DNA of 64,000 bases from Cytidiella melzeri (GCA_022592445.1 JABYQR010000125.1:48978-112977), one strand, 5' to 3'. Numbered from the stretch's first letter, positions 10,710 to 21,492 are shown. Made by a program: numbers and translations. The notes: generated from the letters alone by a model not told the origin.

Positions 10710-12567
10710 CTAGTGTCCCAACCTTTTGTTTCAACCCATCAATTGAGATATCTTTTTGTAGATTATTTACCTCGCTTTGGGTGACGATAGCTTCATTGTG
10801 GGGAATATGACAAAGGCGGTTTCCTACGACTACCAGGCTCTGTTTGACCATTACCTCAAACTCCTCCATTTGAAGCCCCAAGGTACTCAGGAGCTACTTG
10901 CGTGGATGGACTGTCAGGTTTTTGATACTACAGACACACCGACATCAGCCACAGAATCTGCTTCACCAGACAATGACTTTGACGCGCACAATCAAGAAAT
11001 TGAGGCCATGTTCGGAGCTGAGCCTGTATCTTGCAGTCCATCCCCTCTGTTTCAGGCTCCGCCTCCTCCTCGGGTTCCTGGGCTGCCGTTGAACGCTCTC
11101 ATTCCCGCTCCACCATGGTTAAACACTCTCGTTCCTGCTCCCCCTCGTTGACAATTCTTGGCCCCAGCTGCTCCTCCTTTGGCGGCCTCTCGAGCCCGTT
11201 CACTTGTGCCATCTGCTCCTCGCTCTGTGTCTGCCCAAGCTCCCTCACCCGCCCCGCCTTCCCTTTGTCCCGTGCCCTCTCGAGCTCCTTCGCCTGACGT
11301 ATTGTATGACCCTCGTGATGGTCCTCCTGCTGTCGGCGGAGTTGTGCGTCTGGGAGCCCCTGTTGTCCTCCCTCGTCCTGGAGCAGCCTTGAATCCTGTC
11401 CCGCCTCCTATTCCGCCGGCTCCTCCTGGACTTGGTCCTGCACAGATCTCTGCAGACGTTTCCGCTGGTTCTGGGTCGCTTGATCAGGCGCCTCCAACAA
11501 ATGAGCTTGCCACGCTCAAGAAGCACGCCAGAAGACGTGCTCCTGCTGGTGCTACGGTTGCAGCGGAGGGACAAGAGACTATCACATCCCGACAATTGGT
11601 GTACCTCAAACCATAGGTTTTATTTGGGAGGTGTTCGAGTTGCTCACCCTGCGTTTTTCGAGACTGTAAAATACCTGTTGATTTCAAATGCATGATTACC
11701 ATTTGTTCACTCTTCTCTACACAATCACAGCACGCATCAATGTGTTAAGAGTGAAGTGGGGTAGTGAAATCAGTTAGTATTTGTCTAAGTACAAGATAGC
11801 CACGGCAGTATATAGTGTATATTAGTTATATGCTGTGTATGGTCTTATAGCGTAGCAGTTTTAATGGCTGAGTGAGATCAACTATACGCGCGTGAAGTAT
11901 TTGAATACGCAGGTTTGAATCCGCTTCAATGCCATTAAATTGAGGTCAATGGCCTTACTAAGCGTAACTAGACATTTGCAAAGATCTCTAATGAGTTTAC
12001 AAAAGAACATAAGAAAAATTTGTATATAACAAGTATACCATGTAGCGCACTTGTAAGTAACTCTACTAAGAGGACGGTAAGATGGGCTTTCAGTAAGCAG
12101 ATGTGTAATGAGTATACAATGAACATAAGAAAACACTTACCCATGTAACGTACTTGTAAGTAATACCACTACAGCGGTAAGTAAAATGCAATGACCTCCA
12201 GTAAGCAGAGATGTATAATGTAACAGTGATTCAATAACAAACATAACAAACACAGTAGTAGTCATTCAATTATTTGATGCAGTGGTCGGGGTGCCCTTCA
12301 GATGCCTCTAGCTACCGCAATGATATCTAGATGCATCCCGCTCAACGTGAAGTATATAGATGTGATAGATCTCCCTAGAGGGTGGGCGGGCAATCTAGAG
12401 GGTCTGAGATAATCTGAAGGCATGATAATCTCCAGATGTTTACTGTTGACTCTGAATTCTCTCTAGAGTCCCTCTGGACAATCTGCGCGCCTATCATAGC
12501 ATCTACCTATCTCGATGCCTCAAGAGGCTCTTTCAGAATTTCCGACACACACTGTCACACAGTCACC

Positions 12568-13347
12568 ATGCCGCTTTCCCGCTACATTGCTGTCAGATCT
12601 GGTTGCAATACCCCTTACTCCATCCCCGTCCGCAACAAAGTCACCAGACTTCAAGAACGCCTTACCGTCTCCAAGGAGACCCTTGACAAGTTCAAAGATG
12701 CTGGCAAGCCTCTCCAGCTCAAGTACCCTGGTAACAAGCCCCTCATCAAGAGGATCAACCTCAAGGAGCGGGCTCGCACCACCATTGAGCTTGAGGAGGA
12801 CCAGGATTGTATGAGAAAGGTCTCCAGCCTCATGTCTAAACTCAGCCTTCTCAACCGAATCAAGGAGCAGAAGAAGAAAAAGGCTGAAAAGCTTACCCTT
12901 CTCCAGCGCATTGAGGAGCGCAACCAACGCGCTTACATTCCCACTCCCTCTCCACTTCCCGCCACCCTCCACTTCCATAAAACAAAGCTTATGCTTTGTC
13001 AGCAGGATTCCAAACCAATGGTCACAGCAGCCTGTCAAAGGCTTGAGCCTGTGCTCAAGAAGCTGGACGCCTTCTTCTTGAGTGGTGGGCAATTGTCTAA
13101 TCATCAGCTCAACACTTGTTGGGAGAAAGCCCAGCTGCTGATCAGTTTTGTCTTCATGATTGAGCAGTAGTTCAAGGAGAATCACACGGACAAGATGTCG
13201 AATAGGGAATGGAGAATGTTAAAAAAGGACTTAAAGAGTTTAGGCAGGATTAGTTTTGTAGACATACATCGTAGATGGGGTTATATCCTAGAGCTACTAG
13301 AAGGACTGTTTGATATGAATGCCTTTGTATATGCAGAAATGGAATAA
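12568..13347 (+). pseudogene. ORF0 of Ty3 copy A2/A3
   Basis: ATG at 12568 (MPLSRYIAVRSG) opens a basic, helix-rich frame ahead of gag. Visible segments are a coiled coil (about residues 85-125, KEQKKKKAEKLTLLQRIEERN), the block ATLHFHK (about residue 136) and the C-terminal EWRMLKKDLKSLGRISF. A TAG at 13168, where copy A1 has TGG, cuts the frame. Beyond it the match to A1 continues to TAA at 13345-13347. Gag starts 171 nt downstream. Upstream in-frame codons to 12436 lie in the DNA transposon end, so they are not the start. Function unknown. Confidence 0.65.
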
Positions 13348-13518
13348 AATGTATGGGCTGACAAGCTTCATTTTACTCGCTGACAACTTCCTGCAAAGGA
13401 TTTAATGTGTGAAAACAACTCTGACAAGAGTTCAATGTGTGAAAAGTGGTGTTTTCTCTTCTTCTTATACTAGAAATAGTTTTTCGCTTATCCTTTGCTA
13501 ACCAAGAAATTAGAAGCA

Positions 13519-14868
13519 ATGGCCACTCAATCCAACGCCGGATCTAGTGCTGCCCCCGCTGCTAATGCCAACCTCACCCACTCTGTTCCTTTTGGCAAAA
13601 TCACGCTGATTGTCTACAACCCTTTGGTTGAGAACTTTGAGCAGCATATCTTCCACAACCTCAACATGGCGCAAATGGTCTTTACTCACACAGTTGAGGG
13701 AGAAGCAACTACTACCATTGTTCACAACATGATGAATCAGATGGTTCTTATCTAGAACAATCAGCTGTTGTTGTTGGAGGATAACCTCCAGGAATATGTG
13801 GATAAGGTTGCTCAAGACCTATATTTGCAGTCTGCTGCAGACACACAAGTCCAGCGGATGGACACTGACCTGGATATGGTCAAAACAACAATCACTAATG
13901 TGGTCAACCAGATCAACCAGCTTCCCTTTTTTCAAGGACAAGGAGGATCCTCGCGCCAGCCTAAGATTGGCAAACCCCCGGAGTTCAACGGTACCAATGG
14001 CAAGGTCAAGTTCAATGAGTGGTTGAACAAGATCTCTCTGTGGCTCGTCCATGAGAACGTTGCTACTGACAGGCAATGTATTGCCATCGCAATGAACTGG
14101 CTCTCAGGTGCGGCGGCTCAATACATGTAGCCGTGAATCAAGAAGCTCATGAAGGGTCAGATGATTGGAATGTGGGAAGAGTTTGAAAACAAGCTCAAGG
14201 TACAAGATGATCAACGGGACAACAAGGAGGGTGCTCAAAATGAGCTCAATGCCTTGTTTAACAATACGGATCTGGTGTACAAGAACTTCGTCAAGTATGC
14301 AGAACGTTTCCGTATGCTTGGCAGGCTTTCTGGATACAAGGACGACTTGCTTATTCAGAAGCTCAAGCACGTCATCAAGAAGGACATGAGGCTCTTCATG
14401 ATTGGGAAAGACAAAAATCAAATTTCTACCACATGAACTCAATTCCTCTACCTCTTGCTCGACATCCACAAGAAGTTCTATTCCAAGAAAGTGCAGGGCC
14501 AGAACTTTGCAAAAGAAAAGGATACCTCCACTCCTATGGAGGTGGACGCTGCGGACAAGAAGAAGAAGAAAAACGAGAAGCAGAACAAGGGCAAAGGCAA
14601 AGAGAAGAAGAAGGAAAGGAAGAAGGATGGAAAGTCTTTGGCACCGAAGAAGATTTGGGCAGCAGATGCCAAGGACTCAGGGACGTACAGCAAGGCAGAT
14701 ACCTCTAAAGCCTAGTTGTCTAAAACACAAAATGTTACTACCGCGCGCCTAGAGTTGGCGGCTCATATTGAGGAGGTTCCAACAGAAGATGATGAACTTT
14801 TGACTCCTCACTCGTCCCCTGACAAGGGTAAAGGGAAAAAGCCAACCAAGGGCAAGGATTTTTTCTGA
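13519..14868 (+). pseudogene. Gag of Ty3 copy A2/A3, several stops
   Basis: ATG at 13519 (MATQSNAGSS) begins a gag collinear with the minus-strand copy. It has the same capsid motifs (FNEWLNKISLWL at about 14010, LSGAAAQYM at 14103, YAERFRMLGRLSGY) and Lys-rich tail. The zinc-knuckle region present in A1 (FCHIHMSKGHNTDEC) is deleted here. In-frame stops occur at 13753 (TAG), 14128 (TAG), 14134 (TGA), 14434 (TGA) and 14713 (TAG). Where A1 aligns, three of these are TGG and one is GAG. Confidence 0.8.
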
Positions 14869-14876
14869 AGCATCAT

Positions 14877-16306
14877 GTGACTCCCTGCAAACATGCATGC
14901 TTAGGCCCTGATACCCTTGATCTTTGTTCCGTAGATACTGTCAAAAATGTAGCGCATTCAAAGAATTCATTTTTTCTACCGGTTACAATTTGGGTATGTG
15001 GAAAGAAAGTGCAGGTTGAAGCTCTGGTAGATTCAGAAGCCACAACCACGTTCATCAGTAAGTCAGTGGTTGAAAGTAACAATCTGGTCACAAATCAACT
15101 GGCATCACCGTTTAACGTCATCAACGTCAACGATACTCCCAATAAAGATGGTCAAATCACTCACTCAGTACGTGCATACCTAGAAATAGGCTCGCACAGA
15201 GCAAGACAACACATGCTTGTTACTGATCTCGGTAGTAGACAAATGATTATCGGGATGACCTTCTTACACCACCACAATCTGGAGATAGATTGGGCAAATG
15301 GTGAGTGGAGATTTACCAGATGTCCTGAACTCTGTGCCCCAAGAGCTCATAAAACCATTACTGTAACTCAAGAAGAGATCGATGAGCTTGAGTTACCTAA
15401 GGGACGTTTGGTGTCAGACAACCTGGACGGCATAGGAAGTGTCGACGCGGACAACCCTCACATCCACTAAATCAATCTAGACAATCCAGAAGACCAAGAA
15501 ATAGCAGAAATAATTGCTGAACTTTATGGAAAGGAAGATGAGGGCTTTGAAGACGGCTTTGACGAACAGGAATCCGTCAATTGGAAACCATTAGTACCAA
15601 AATATCTATGGGAATTTGGTGACGTCTTCTCAAAGAAAAAATCAGAGCGCATGCCGTTACGCAAACCGTACAATCACGCAATTGAATTTGAGGAAGGTGC
15701 CTCCCTTCCCAAAGTGGCTAAACTATACCCGCTGTCTCCAATGGAAAAGAATTCTCTAGATCAATGGATTGAAGAGGAACTCCGAAAAGGTTACATCTGC
15801 AAATCAAAAAGTCCGATTGCAGCACCTGTGTTCTTCGTCAAGAAGAAAGATGGCTCGTTGTGCCTTGTGCAAGACTACCAAAAACTGAATGACATCACGG
15901 TGAAAAACTGGTACCCCATACCTCGCATCAATGATTTAATCAATTTGTTAAGCAAGGCTAAGGTCTTCTCAAAGATTTGATCTTAGAATGGGATACAATA
16001 ATGTTTGCATCTGAAAGGGTGACAAATGGAAGACGGCATTCATCACACACCGTGGCCTTTTTGAAGCCAAGGTGATGTATTTCGGTTTCAGCAACGCACC
16101 TGCGACGTTCCAAGCCATGATGAATGAAATTCTGAGTGATTTGATCTTAGAAGAACATGTCATGGTGTATCTCGACGACATCCTCATCTTCACTGAAGAC
16201 AAGAAGGAAAACCGTCACATCACACAGGAAGTACTCAAGCGTCTACGCGAGAACGATCAATTTGCCTAACCGGAAAAATGCTTTTTTGAAAAAGATCGCA
16301 TTGAGT
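14877..16306 (+). pseudogene. Pol of Ty3 copy A2/A3: protease and truncated reverse transcriptase
   Basis: Protease at about 15010-15300 shows ALVDSEATTTFISK (DSE instead of DSG) and IIGMTFLHHHN. After an in-frame TAA at 15468 the frame continues into RT. It has the entry motif [16 protein letters not shown] (about 15830-15880), a frameshift near 15977 where the usual F-D-L-R-x-G-Y motif lies, and FGFSNAPATFQAMMN. The catalytic YLDDILIF follows at about 16168. A TAA near 16267 and the abrupt end at about 16306 remove the rest. The copy is dead. Confidence 0.8.
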
Positions 16307-16307
16307 A

Positions 16308-17115
16308 ATCCTTCTAGATAGTGACGCCAATCTTCAAGAGCTCTGATGATAGCAAGCATTTCTCGATCATAGATCTTGTAGTTCCGTTCCGCTTCGGCCA
16401 TAGACTGAGACCAAAACGCTACAGGGTGCCATTGTCCATCCTCTAGTTTCTGCAAAAGAACTCCTCCAGTTGCAAAGCCAGACGCATCAACTTCAATACG
16501 TGTGGGGCGATTGGGTTCCCATGTGACTAGAATAGGTTCCTGAGTGAATGCATCTTTGAGCATCTGAAAGGCGTTCTGCTGTGCTTCTCCCCACTTCCAA
16601 GGTTGGTCTTTCTTGGTGAGATCGTGGAGGGGACAAGTATGCCGTGCAAAGTCCTTGATGAAATGTTGGTAGAAGTTGGCAAATCCAATGAAGCCGCGTA
16701 CATCACGGAGGTTCTGTGGTACCGGCCAGTTGGTGATAGCTTCTATTTTACCCAAGTCCATATGGATCTTTCCGTTACCAATGATTAAACCTAGGTACTC
16801 GACTTGTGACTGTTCAAATTCGCATTTTTTGGGGCGAAGATACAAGTCATTGGCTTCAAGTCGAGATAGTACCTCATGAACAATTTTCCGGTGTTCCTTA
16901 ATGTCTGAACTGAAGATGAGGATGTCATCTAAGTACACCGAGACCTTTCCTTCCGCAATGAGATCAGCAAAGATGGAGTTCATCATGGCTTGAAACGTGG
17001 CCGGAGAATTGGTCATGCCAAACAACATCACCTTAGGCTCAAACAGCCCTCGGTTTGTCACAAATGCACCCTTCCACTTGTCATTCTCCTTAATCCGAAT
17101 GTTATGGTAGCCCCA
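16308..17115 (-). pseudogene. RT C-terminal half and RNase H of Ty3 copy B, truncated
   Basis: The frame follows the preceding RT segment after a stop (TAA at 17118-17120, where relatives read R in DVRWGY). It has NRGLFEPKVMLFG, the catalytic YLDDILIF, the thumb motif RDVRGFIGFANFYQHF and an RNase H start with VDASGFATGGVLLQ. It stops at DWRHYLEG, where the DNA joins copy A3; codons beyond that belong to the other element. Integrase is missing. Confidence 0.85.
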
Positions 17116-18105
17116 TTATACGTCAAACTTGGTAAAGATTTTGGCTTGACGAAGCCAATTGGTAATATCCGATACCAAGGGGAGTGGGTAGCAGTTTTTG
17201 ATCGTGATGTCATTTAACCGTCGATAGTCCTGAACAAGCCGGAGCTTGCCGTCCTTCTTCTTGACAAAGAATACCGGTGAGGCCATAGGCAACTTGGATG
17301 GGACAATGTATCCTTTCGCTAGGTTTTCCTCAATAAACTTGTCCAGCTCCGCTTGTTCATTCGGAGACATGGGGTAGACCTTGGATCTGAACATCTTTGG
17401 GTTCTCAGTCAGATCAATTGTATGATCCCAGGGCTGATGCTCGGGGAGACGCTGTGATGCTTCTTCTGAGAAGACTTTCTGGTGTCTGCGGTATTCCTCT
17501 GGAACCATCTGTTCGAACGTCCGTTGTTCTTTGGATTGATGGGCTTTAGCAGCGATGTCTGTGGAGTACGTAAAGCTGGCACAGGACCAAAGTTCTTCTT
17601 TTGTGTCCTGAATGATACCGGCTCTGAGCCAGGCTCGTCTCTGTTTCCGATTGGCTGTGATAGACTGGAAGGGTTCAAAATCGTCTTCGGCTTCCAATTC
17701 CATTTCTCCGGTAGCCCAATTGATCTTGGGATTTGCTTTGCGAAGCCAGGGTAAACCTAGAATGCAGTCTTCTGGTCCGATGTCTGTGACCAAAAAGGTT
17801 GCATTTTCTTTGATAGCCCCAACTTGTAGTTCGAGCTCTGCTCTGTGTGTTATACGTCCTCCTTGATTTAGAGTCCCATCGATGTTATGGAGTGGGATCT
17901 GTCTTTCTAAGGGGATCGTACGTACTCGGTGCCGATTGACAAAGTCTTGACTCAGGAATAAAGCAGTGGCTCCTGAGTCAATCATGGCTTTGATGCCTTG
18001 TTCTCTAAACACTCCCTTGAGCGTGATAGGAACTCGGAAGTGCATGCTAAGCGAGTCTATTTCTGGTACTATGCACGACGACAAGGTTTCGAAGTAGTTA
18101 TACAT
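17116..18105 (-). pseudogene. Protease and RT N-terminal part of Ty3 copy B
   Basis: The aspartic protease shows an intact-looking AMIDSGATALFLS and the second-half motif CILGLPWLRKANP. A linker (FEQMVPEEYRRHQKVF, LPEHQPWDHTIDL) leads into RT with [19 protein letters not shown] and FTKFDV, then a TAA stop at 17118-17120. The 329-codon frame has no other break, so this part is well preserved. It follows gag with an interval (18106-18273) where the frame is unclear; a programmed shift or small deletion cannot be told apart. Confidence 0.85.
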
Positions 18106-19163
18106 GTCGTTAAATAAAACTAAAGGTTGCGAATCGGGCTGCTGTGCGGGGCGGGTATTTACTACAGGGGAGTTAGAAACTGTGTCCGTGGGGGAATCAT
18201 CATTGTCCCTCTACTTCTTCTATGTAGGTCTTTCTAAAGGGACTCGAGGGTGCGGTTTCACCTGGAGTCCTTTCTAAAAATCCCTTTGATTTCCCAGCTG
18301 CTTGACTTGGTCCGTGAGTGATGACATCTGCTTCATGATGGCATCGTAGTCAAACGGAGTTGAAGACGAAGAGCTGGCAACGGTTGCGGCGGGCGGGGTA
18401 GGTAATGGCCTCGCGGACGAGGACGACGAGGGGGCCGGAGTAGATGGGTCAAACAATGTACTAGCAGCCACCTTTTGTTGCCTAGGTGGGTACCCAAGGA
18501 ACCAGCTTTGGCACACTTGTGTCTGATGGTTGCCACCACAATGTCCGCACAGTTCACGATTGTGTTTTCCATCCTTCTTTTGGTGATCCTTAGATCCGCA
18601 TCCGTAGCACCTTCCATTCATTGCCTTCATGAAATCAGCACGTGTTTTCCCATTGGGACCAACTTTGGTTGCGTCAATTTCCATAGCGTTGGAATCGCGA
18701 GATGGTTGGACAAAAGGAGCTGGGAACGAGGTGGAGACCGGGGTGGATTTGAATACGTTGGGGACTGTCCGACCTTGTTCACGAGCCTTTTCCTGAGCTC
18801 GGACCCAAAGACGGTTATCAATGTCAGTGGCCACATTTATTAGATCAACAAGGGTGACGTGGGGCCGTGCGGTGTGAACTAATTCATCCTTGATCGTGGT
18901 GCTCAGGTGTTCATAATACCGGTCTCGGAGGTCCTGTGTCAAGTAACCTGTTCTGTCCATGATTTCCCGGAATCGGGCCGTGTACTCGGGAACCGTCTTT
19001 TTGCCTTGCCACAGCTCCCTGAGCTTGGCCTTAGCATCCACCATTTCGTCAACTGGTTCAAATCGTGCTTTGAACGCCGCCTTGAAATCGTCCCAATCAC
19101 CATTGAATGTCATTTGATGGCTGGCAATTAAATCCATGTGGGGCGTAGCCCAAACTGCTGCAT

Positions 19164-19977
19164 TGACATGGATAGTCCAACAGAGACCGGATTTTTCCAA
19201 CAATGTCACAAGTTTACAAGCCTTAGGCGCCTGTCTAGAGCGCTTATTTTCCGGCTAGGAGTGTTACCGGACCTAACCCTAACCCGGGTCACGTGACATC
19301 CTGCCTTATTTATCAATAGTCCAGACCCAAACCCTAGACTCAATCTGGAGCGGTTCCAGATCAACCTAGGCTATTGTTCTATTGTTCAACTTCCATTGAT
19401 AGGGATTCCCCAGGGATTCCCCAGGGATTTCCCCAGGTCTTATTGTTCTATTGTCTTTCGACTATTGTCTTCTATCTATTGTTAGGGATTCCCCAGGGAT
19501 ACCCCCAGTTTCTATTGTTCTATTGTTCCTATTCTATTGTTCTATTGTTCTATTGTTCTAGCTCTATTGTTCTACGTACCCTGGTCCTTGACAGTTACTC
19601 AGGTCCTTGACAGTTACCCTGGTCCCTTATTGTTCTATTTGTTACTCCAGCCCCACAGTTACTCCAGTCCCTAGTGTGGGAACTGGTGCACAGACCACCC
19701 AGACACAGTATATATAGTACCCCTTACCCTCCCTGGTTCTGCATCTTGACCTCTTCGTCATTTGCACTGCCAGGTGAGTTACTCAATGTAACCTAGTATT
19801 AGTCTGATATTAACTTCGTCATTTGCACTGCCAGTATCCGGCCTCTGTGCCTGCTTGCCTGCTTATCATCGACTTTGACCTCGTTGTCGTTGTTGGAGAT
19901 CTACTTCCACTCCCACTTCCTCTCCTCTTCACCCTTGTTTAGGGTTTATCAGCATAGCAGCAGTTGCTCCGCGACAT
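19164..19977. repeat. Left arm of an inverted duplication within copy B
   Basis: This segment reappears inverted at 21595-22366. It contains a bit of gag, the whole LTR-like insertion and a bit of gag on the other side, so the duplication happened after the insertion. A run of ATTGTTCT/CTATTGTTC units (19371-19580) and a telomere-like CCTAACCCTAACCC (19273-19286) lie inside it. Confidence 0.8.
19204..19951 (+). mobile_element. LTR-like insertion (probable solo LTR) inside gag of copy B
   Basis: It begins TGTCACAAG and ends TTTATCA, giving TG...CA ends. It has a TATA box (TATATATAG at about 19709) and transcribed-leader-like sequence after it. An intron-like segment at 19774-19834 (GTGAGT to GCCAG) is framed by two copies of CTTCGTCATTTGCACTGCCAG. 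There is no coding capacity. A target duplication could not be recognised, so the ends are approximate. Confidence 0.6.
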
Positions 19978-20664
19978 GCATCCTCGGTCATAAATGACAG
20001 GGCCGACGAGATCCAAAGATGGTCTAACTGGGTCTGACCACCTTGGGCATTGTACGGCGACAGCTTCTCATTAAACTGTGCGTACATTGAGAAGGCAGCT
20101 AGAAAGCGACGCGCGTCACTACTTGCATTGCCCTTGAAACTAGCGGGTTTCTCTACAACCCTTTCCCGTGACCTGTTGTTGACCGGTTGCTGGTTTTGAA
20201 CCAGCGCTGTGATGGCTTGTGTCAGCTGTTGCTGACCGAGGAGTAGTGCGTGCAGAAGCTGTTCTGCAGTGGGAGGTGGAGATGATTCTTGTGCAGGGGC
20301 CGGGGTAGCTGCCCTGGAAGCATGTTGGGACACATTGGTGGAATCCATCTGGTACTGTTCCTGCGTGAAGGTTCGATCGAAGTCTTCTTCAGATTCCGGC
20401 AGGGGGGGGAAGAGATTCAAGGATGCGATCCTCTTGCCAATGATGAATGGGCCGGTACTGATTTGCAAAACGACCCGGATATGTAATTCCGTTGTAACGG
20501 TTTGGACACGGCTGTACTTCGCAGAGTTGATGTCCTTCTTCAGGATCGTAACACTCGTCTCTGACTGTTTCGTGGTTGAAGGCGTGCGGATAACTTTCAC
20601 AGGGGAGGTGATCTCTGGACCAGATGCTGCTATTGGGACTTTGGGAAGCCACACTGTATTCTAC

Positions 20665-21492
20665 TTAAAACAAGATGAAGTACTCGTCTGCCCAGACTTT
20701 GTCTACTGCTTTGAACACTTGTTCGTAGTTCCTCCTTAAACCCGTGAAACTGATTTTCCCAATTGCCTTCAATCCCCAATCCAGCAGCTGCCACTCACAA
20801 TGAGTGATGACAGGGGCTCGGGTTGGTAATTCCTCTGGAAGCTTCTCTAGCTTCTGTTTCTCCTGTTCAAACTGACGCTTCGTATCTTTGTGAAGCTGGT
20901 GGTATTTGTTGATGGTGGGGAGGATCAACAGACGTTGGAGGGTGGCGGTGAGCTTGGGAGTGAAGATACCGCGAAGGTCTTCAACAGTATGCTTGCGGAA
21001 GTCGATGAGAGTCGGCTTTGCTGCTATGAGGGCTGCGCTAGGGTTGGTAGCGGGCCGGGCTGGGAAGCGTTCTGCTAATGAAGGCTTCTTAGGGAGACTT
21101 GCTAATGCCTCAGCTCGTTCGCGTGCGGTGCGGGCGGCGAACTCTTTGGACTCGGCGCGGAGTTTTTCAAACTCCTCTGCTGTGGGGAATCTGTGTGTGA
21201 GGGAAGAACCCTTTGGTTTACGGCGACCGACGTAGGAGGCAATAGCCTTGAGCTCCTTCTCCGTGTACTTGTGACTTTTGCCACGTGCGTGCTCTGCGTC
21301 GAGTTGATCAAACACAGCCTTAGGTAAGGCGCGATGGATCTGGACTTCTCGACGTGCTTGATTCAGATCCTTATGCAAAGGATCTGGGCGAGCAGTAAAA
21401 CGGGAGTGGGATTCTTTCGGCACTAAGAATCAACCACGGAAAGTGAACGAGTCAGCAATCAAGCACGTCAAGACGGACGGCGATGGCTTACT
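20665..21492 (-). CDS. ORF0 of Ty3 copy B, split start codon
   Basis: This open frame of about 252 codons lies ahead of gag. No ATG opens it directly: the frame starts with TG at 21422-21421, just after an acceptor TTCTTAG. A good donor (AGA|GTAAGC) lies 69 bp upstream, so splicing 21491-21423 joins A (21492) to TG and creates ATG, giving MPKESHSRF. The protein is basic and helical with blocks YTEKELKAIASYVGRRK, KPSLAERF, TLIDFRKHTVED and a C-terminal EWQLLDWGLKAIGKISF. The same start arrangement and blocks occur in copy C. Gag follows almost at once. Function unknown. Confidence 0.6.

Larger units (their letters stand above)
8138..11616 (+). pseudogene. Uncharacterised basidiomycete gene carried by the transposon, interrupted
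   Basis: Exon 1 is 8138-8380 (MSQALSYL, then an acidic stretch), followed by an intron at 8381-8432. A coiled-coil segment (ELNRAQLESAELSK, EQEKKELSDTL) leads to KKYALLYWP near 8630-8660. The frame is then broken by about 750 bp of foreign-looking DNA. Matching pieces resume near 9655 (MVSAEKCKFVH), 9953 (VIKSSILGKGSIRGA, WGITKVTPGLIAFAAVV) and, after an intron at 10075-10761, IIYLALGDDSF. The protein ends in a long Pro/Ala-rich tail. From memory this resembles a widespread Agaricomycete family of unknown function with LYWP and VTPGxIAFAAV motifs. In-frame TGA codons at 8474 and 11149 mark decay. Confidence 0.5.
5429..12547 (+). mobile_element. KDZ/Plavaka-like DNA transposon, 7.1 kb, inserted in Ty3-A2
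   Basis: The left end starts TGTCGGAAA at 5429 and the right end finishes TTTCCGACA at 12547. The inverted ends match over about 31 bp with gaps, including the AGCCTCT(C/T)GAGGC block. CACA flanks both sides (5425-5428 and 12548-12551), consistent with a 4-bp target duplication. Inside are the decayed C-terminal part of a transposase (5429-7361) and a second gene (8138-11616). The transposase N-terminal and most catalytic region is absent, so the copy is internally deleted and non-autonomous. The family name rests on motif recognition only. Confidence 0.7.
4237..16306 (+). mobile_element. Ty3/gypsy retrotransposon copy A2/A3, split by a DNA transposon
   Basis: The LTR and leader occupy 4237-5428. 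The element then continues at 12548 with the end of the leader, ORF0, gag, protease and part of RT, and is cut at about 16306. The two pieces join cleanly at the 4-bp CACA present on both sides of the intervening transposon, and the joined flank aligns to the uninterrupted leader of A1 (around 2985-3000). The 3' half (rest of RT, RNase H, integrase, 3' LTR) is missing. Several tryptophan codons have become stops. Confidence 0.8.
18274..20654 (-). pseudogene. Gag of Ty3 copy B, split by an LTR-like insertion
   Basis: The N-terminal part (20654 down to about 19952; gag proper probably starts at MDSTNVSQ near 20350) runs through KPASFKGNASSDARRFLAAF to EDACRGATAAML. The C-terminal part resumes at 19203 with LLEKSGLCW and continues ATPHMD, WDDFKAAFKARFEP and YTARFREIMDRTGYL. 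It ends with the zinc knuckles CYGCGSKDH and CGHCGGNHQTQVC (CX2CX3HX4C). The two halves read on in the same capsid fold, so 19204-19951 is an insertion. The knuckle is followed by a Ser/Pro/Ala-rich tail. Confidence 0.8.
16307..21492 (-). mobile_element. Ty3/gypsy retrotransposon copy B, partial
   Basis: On the minus strand the order is ORF0 (21492-20665), gag (20654-18274, split by an LTR-like insertion), protease and RT (18105-17116), then RT and RNase H (17115-16308). It ends abruptly where it meets the plus-strand copy A3 tail to tail at about 16307. No 5' LTR of its own is identifiable to the right of ORF0, because an inverted duplication occupies 21595-22366. It is clearly a different family from A and closer to C. 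Confidence 0.8.

Noticed and set aside
12436..12567. N-terminal 44 codons of the longer ORF0 reading in copy A3
   Set aside because: They lie in the terminal repeat of the DNA transposon, and the start at 12568 is supported by copy A1.
16243..16307. C-terminal extension of the minus-strand RT/RNase H frame (LLNAIFFKKAFFRLGK)
   Set aside because: These codons are antisense to RT of the plus-strand copy A3, so the frame crosses an element junction by chance.
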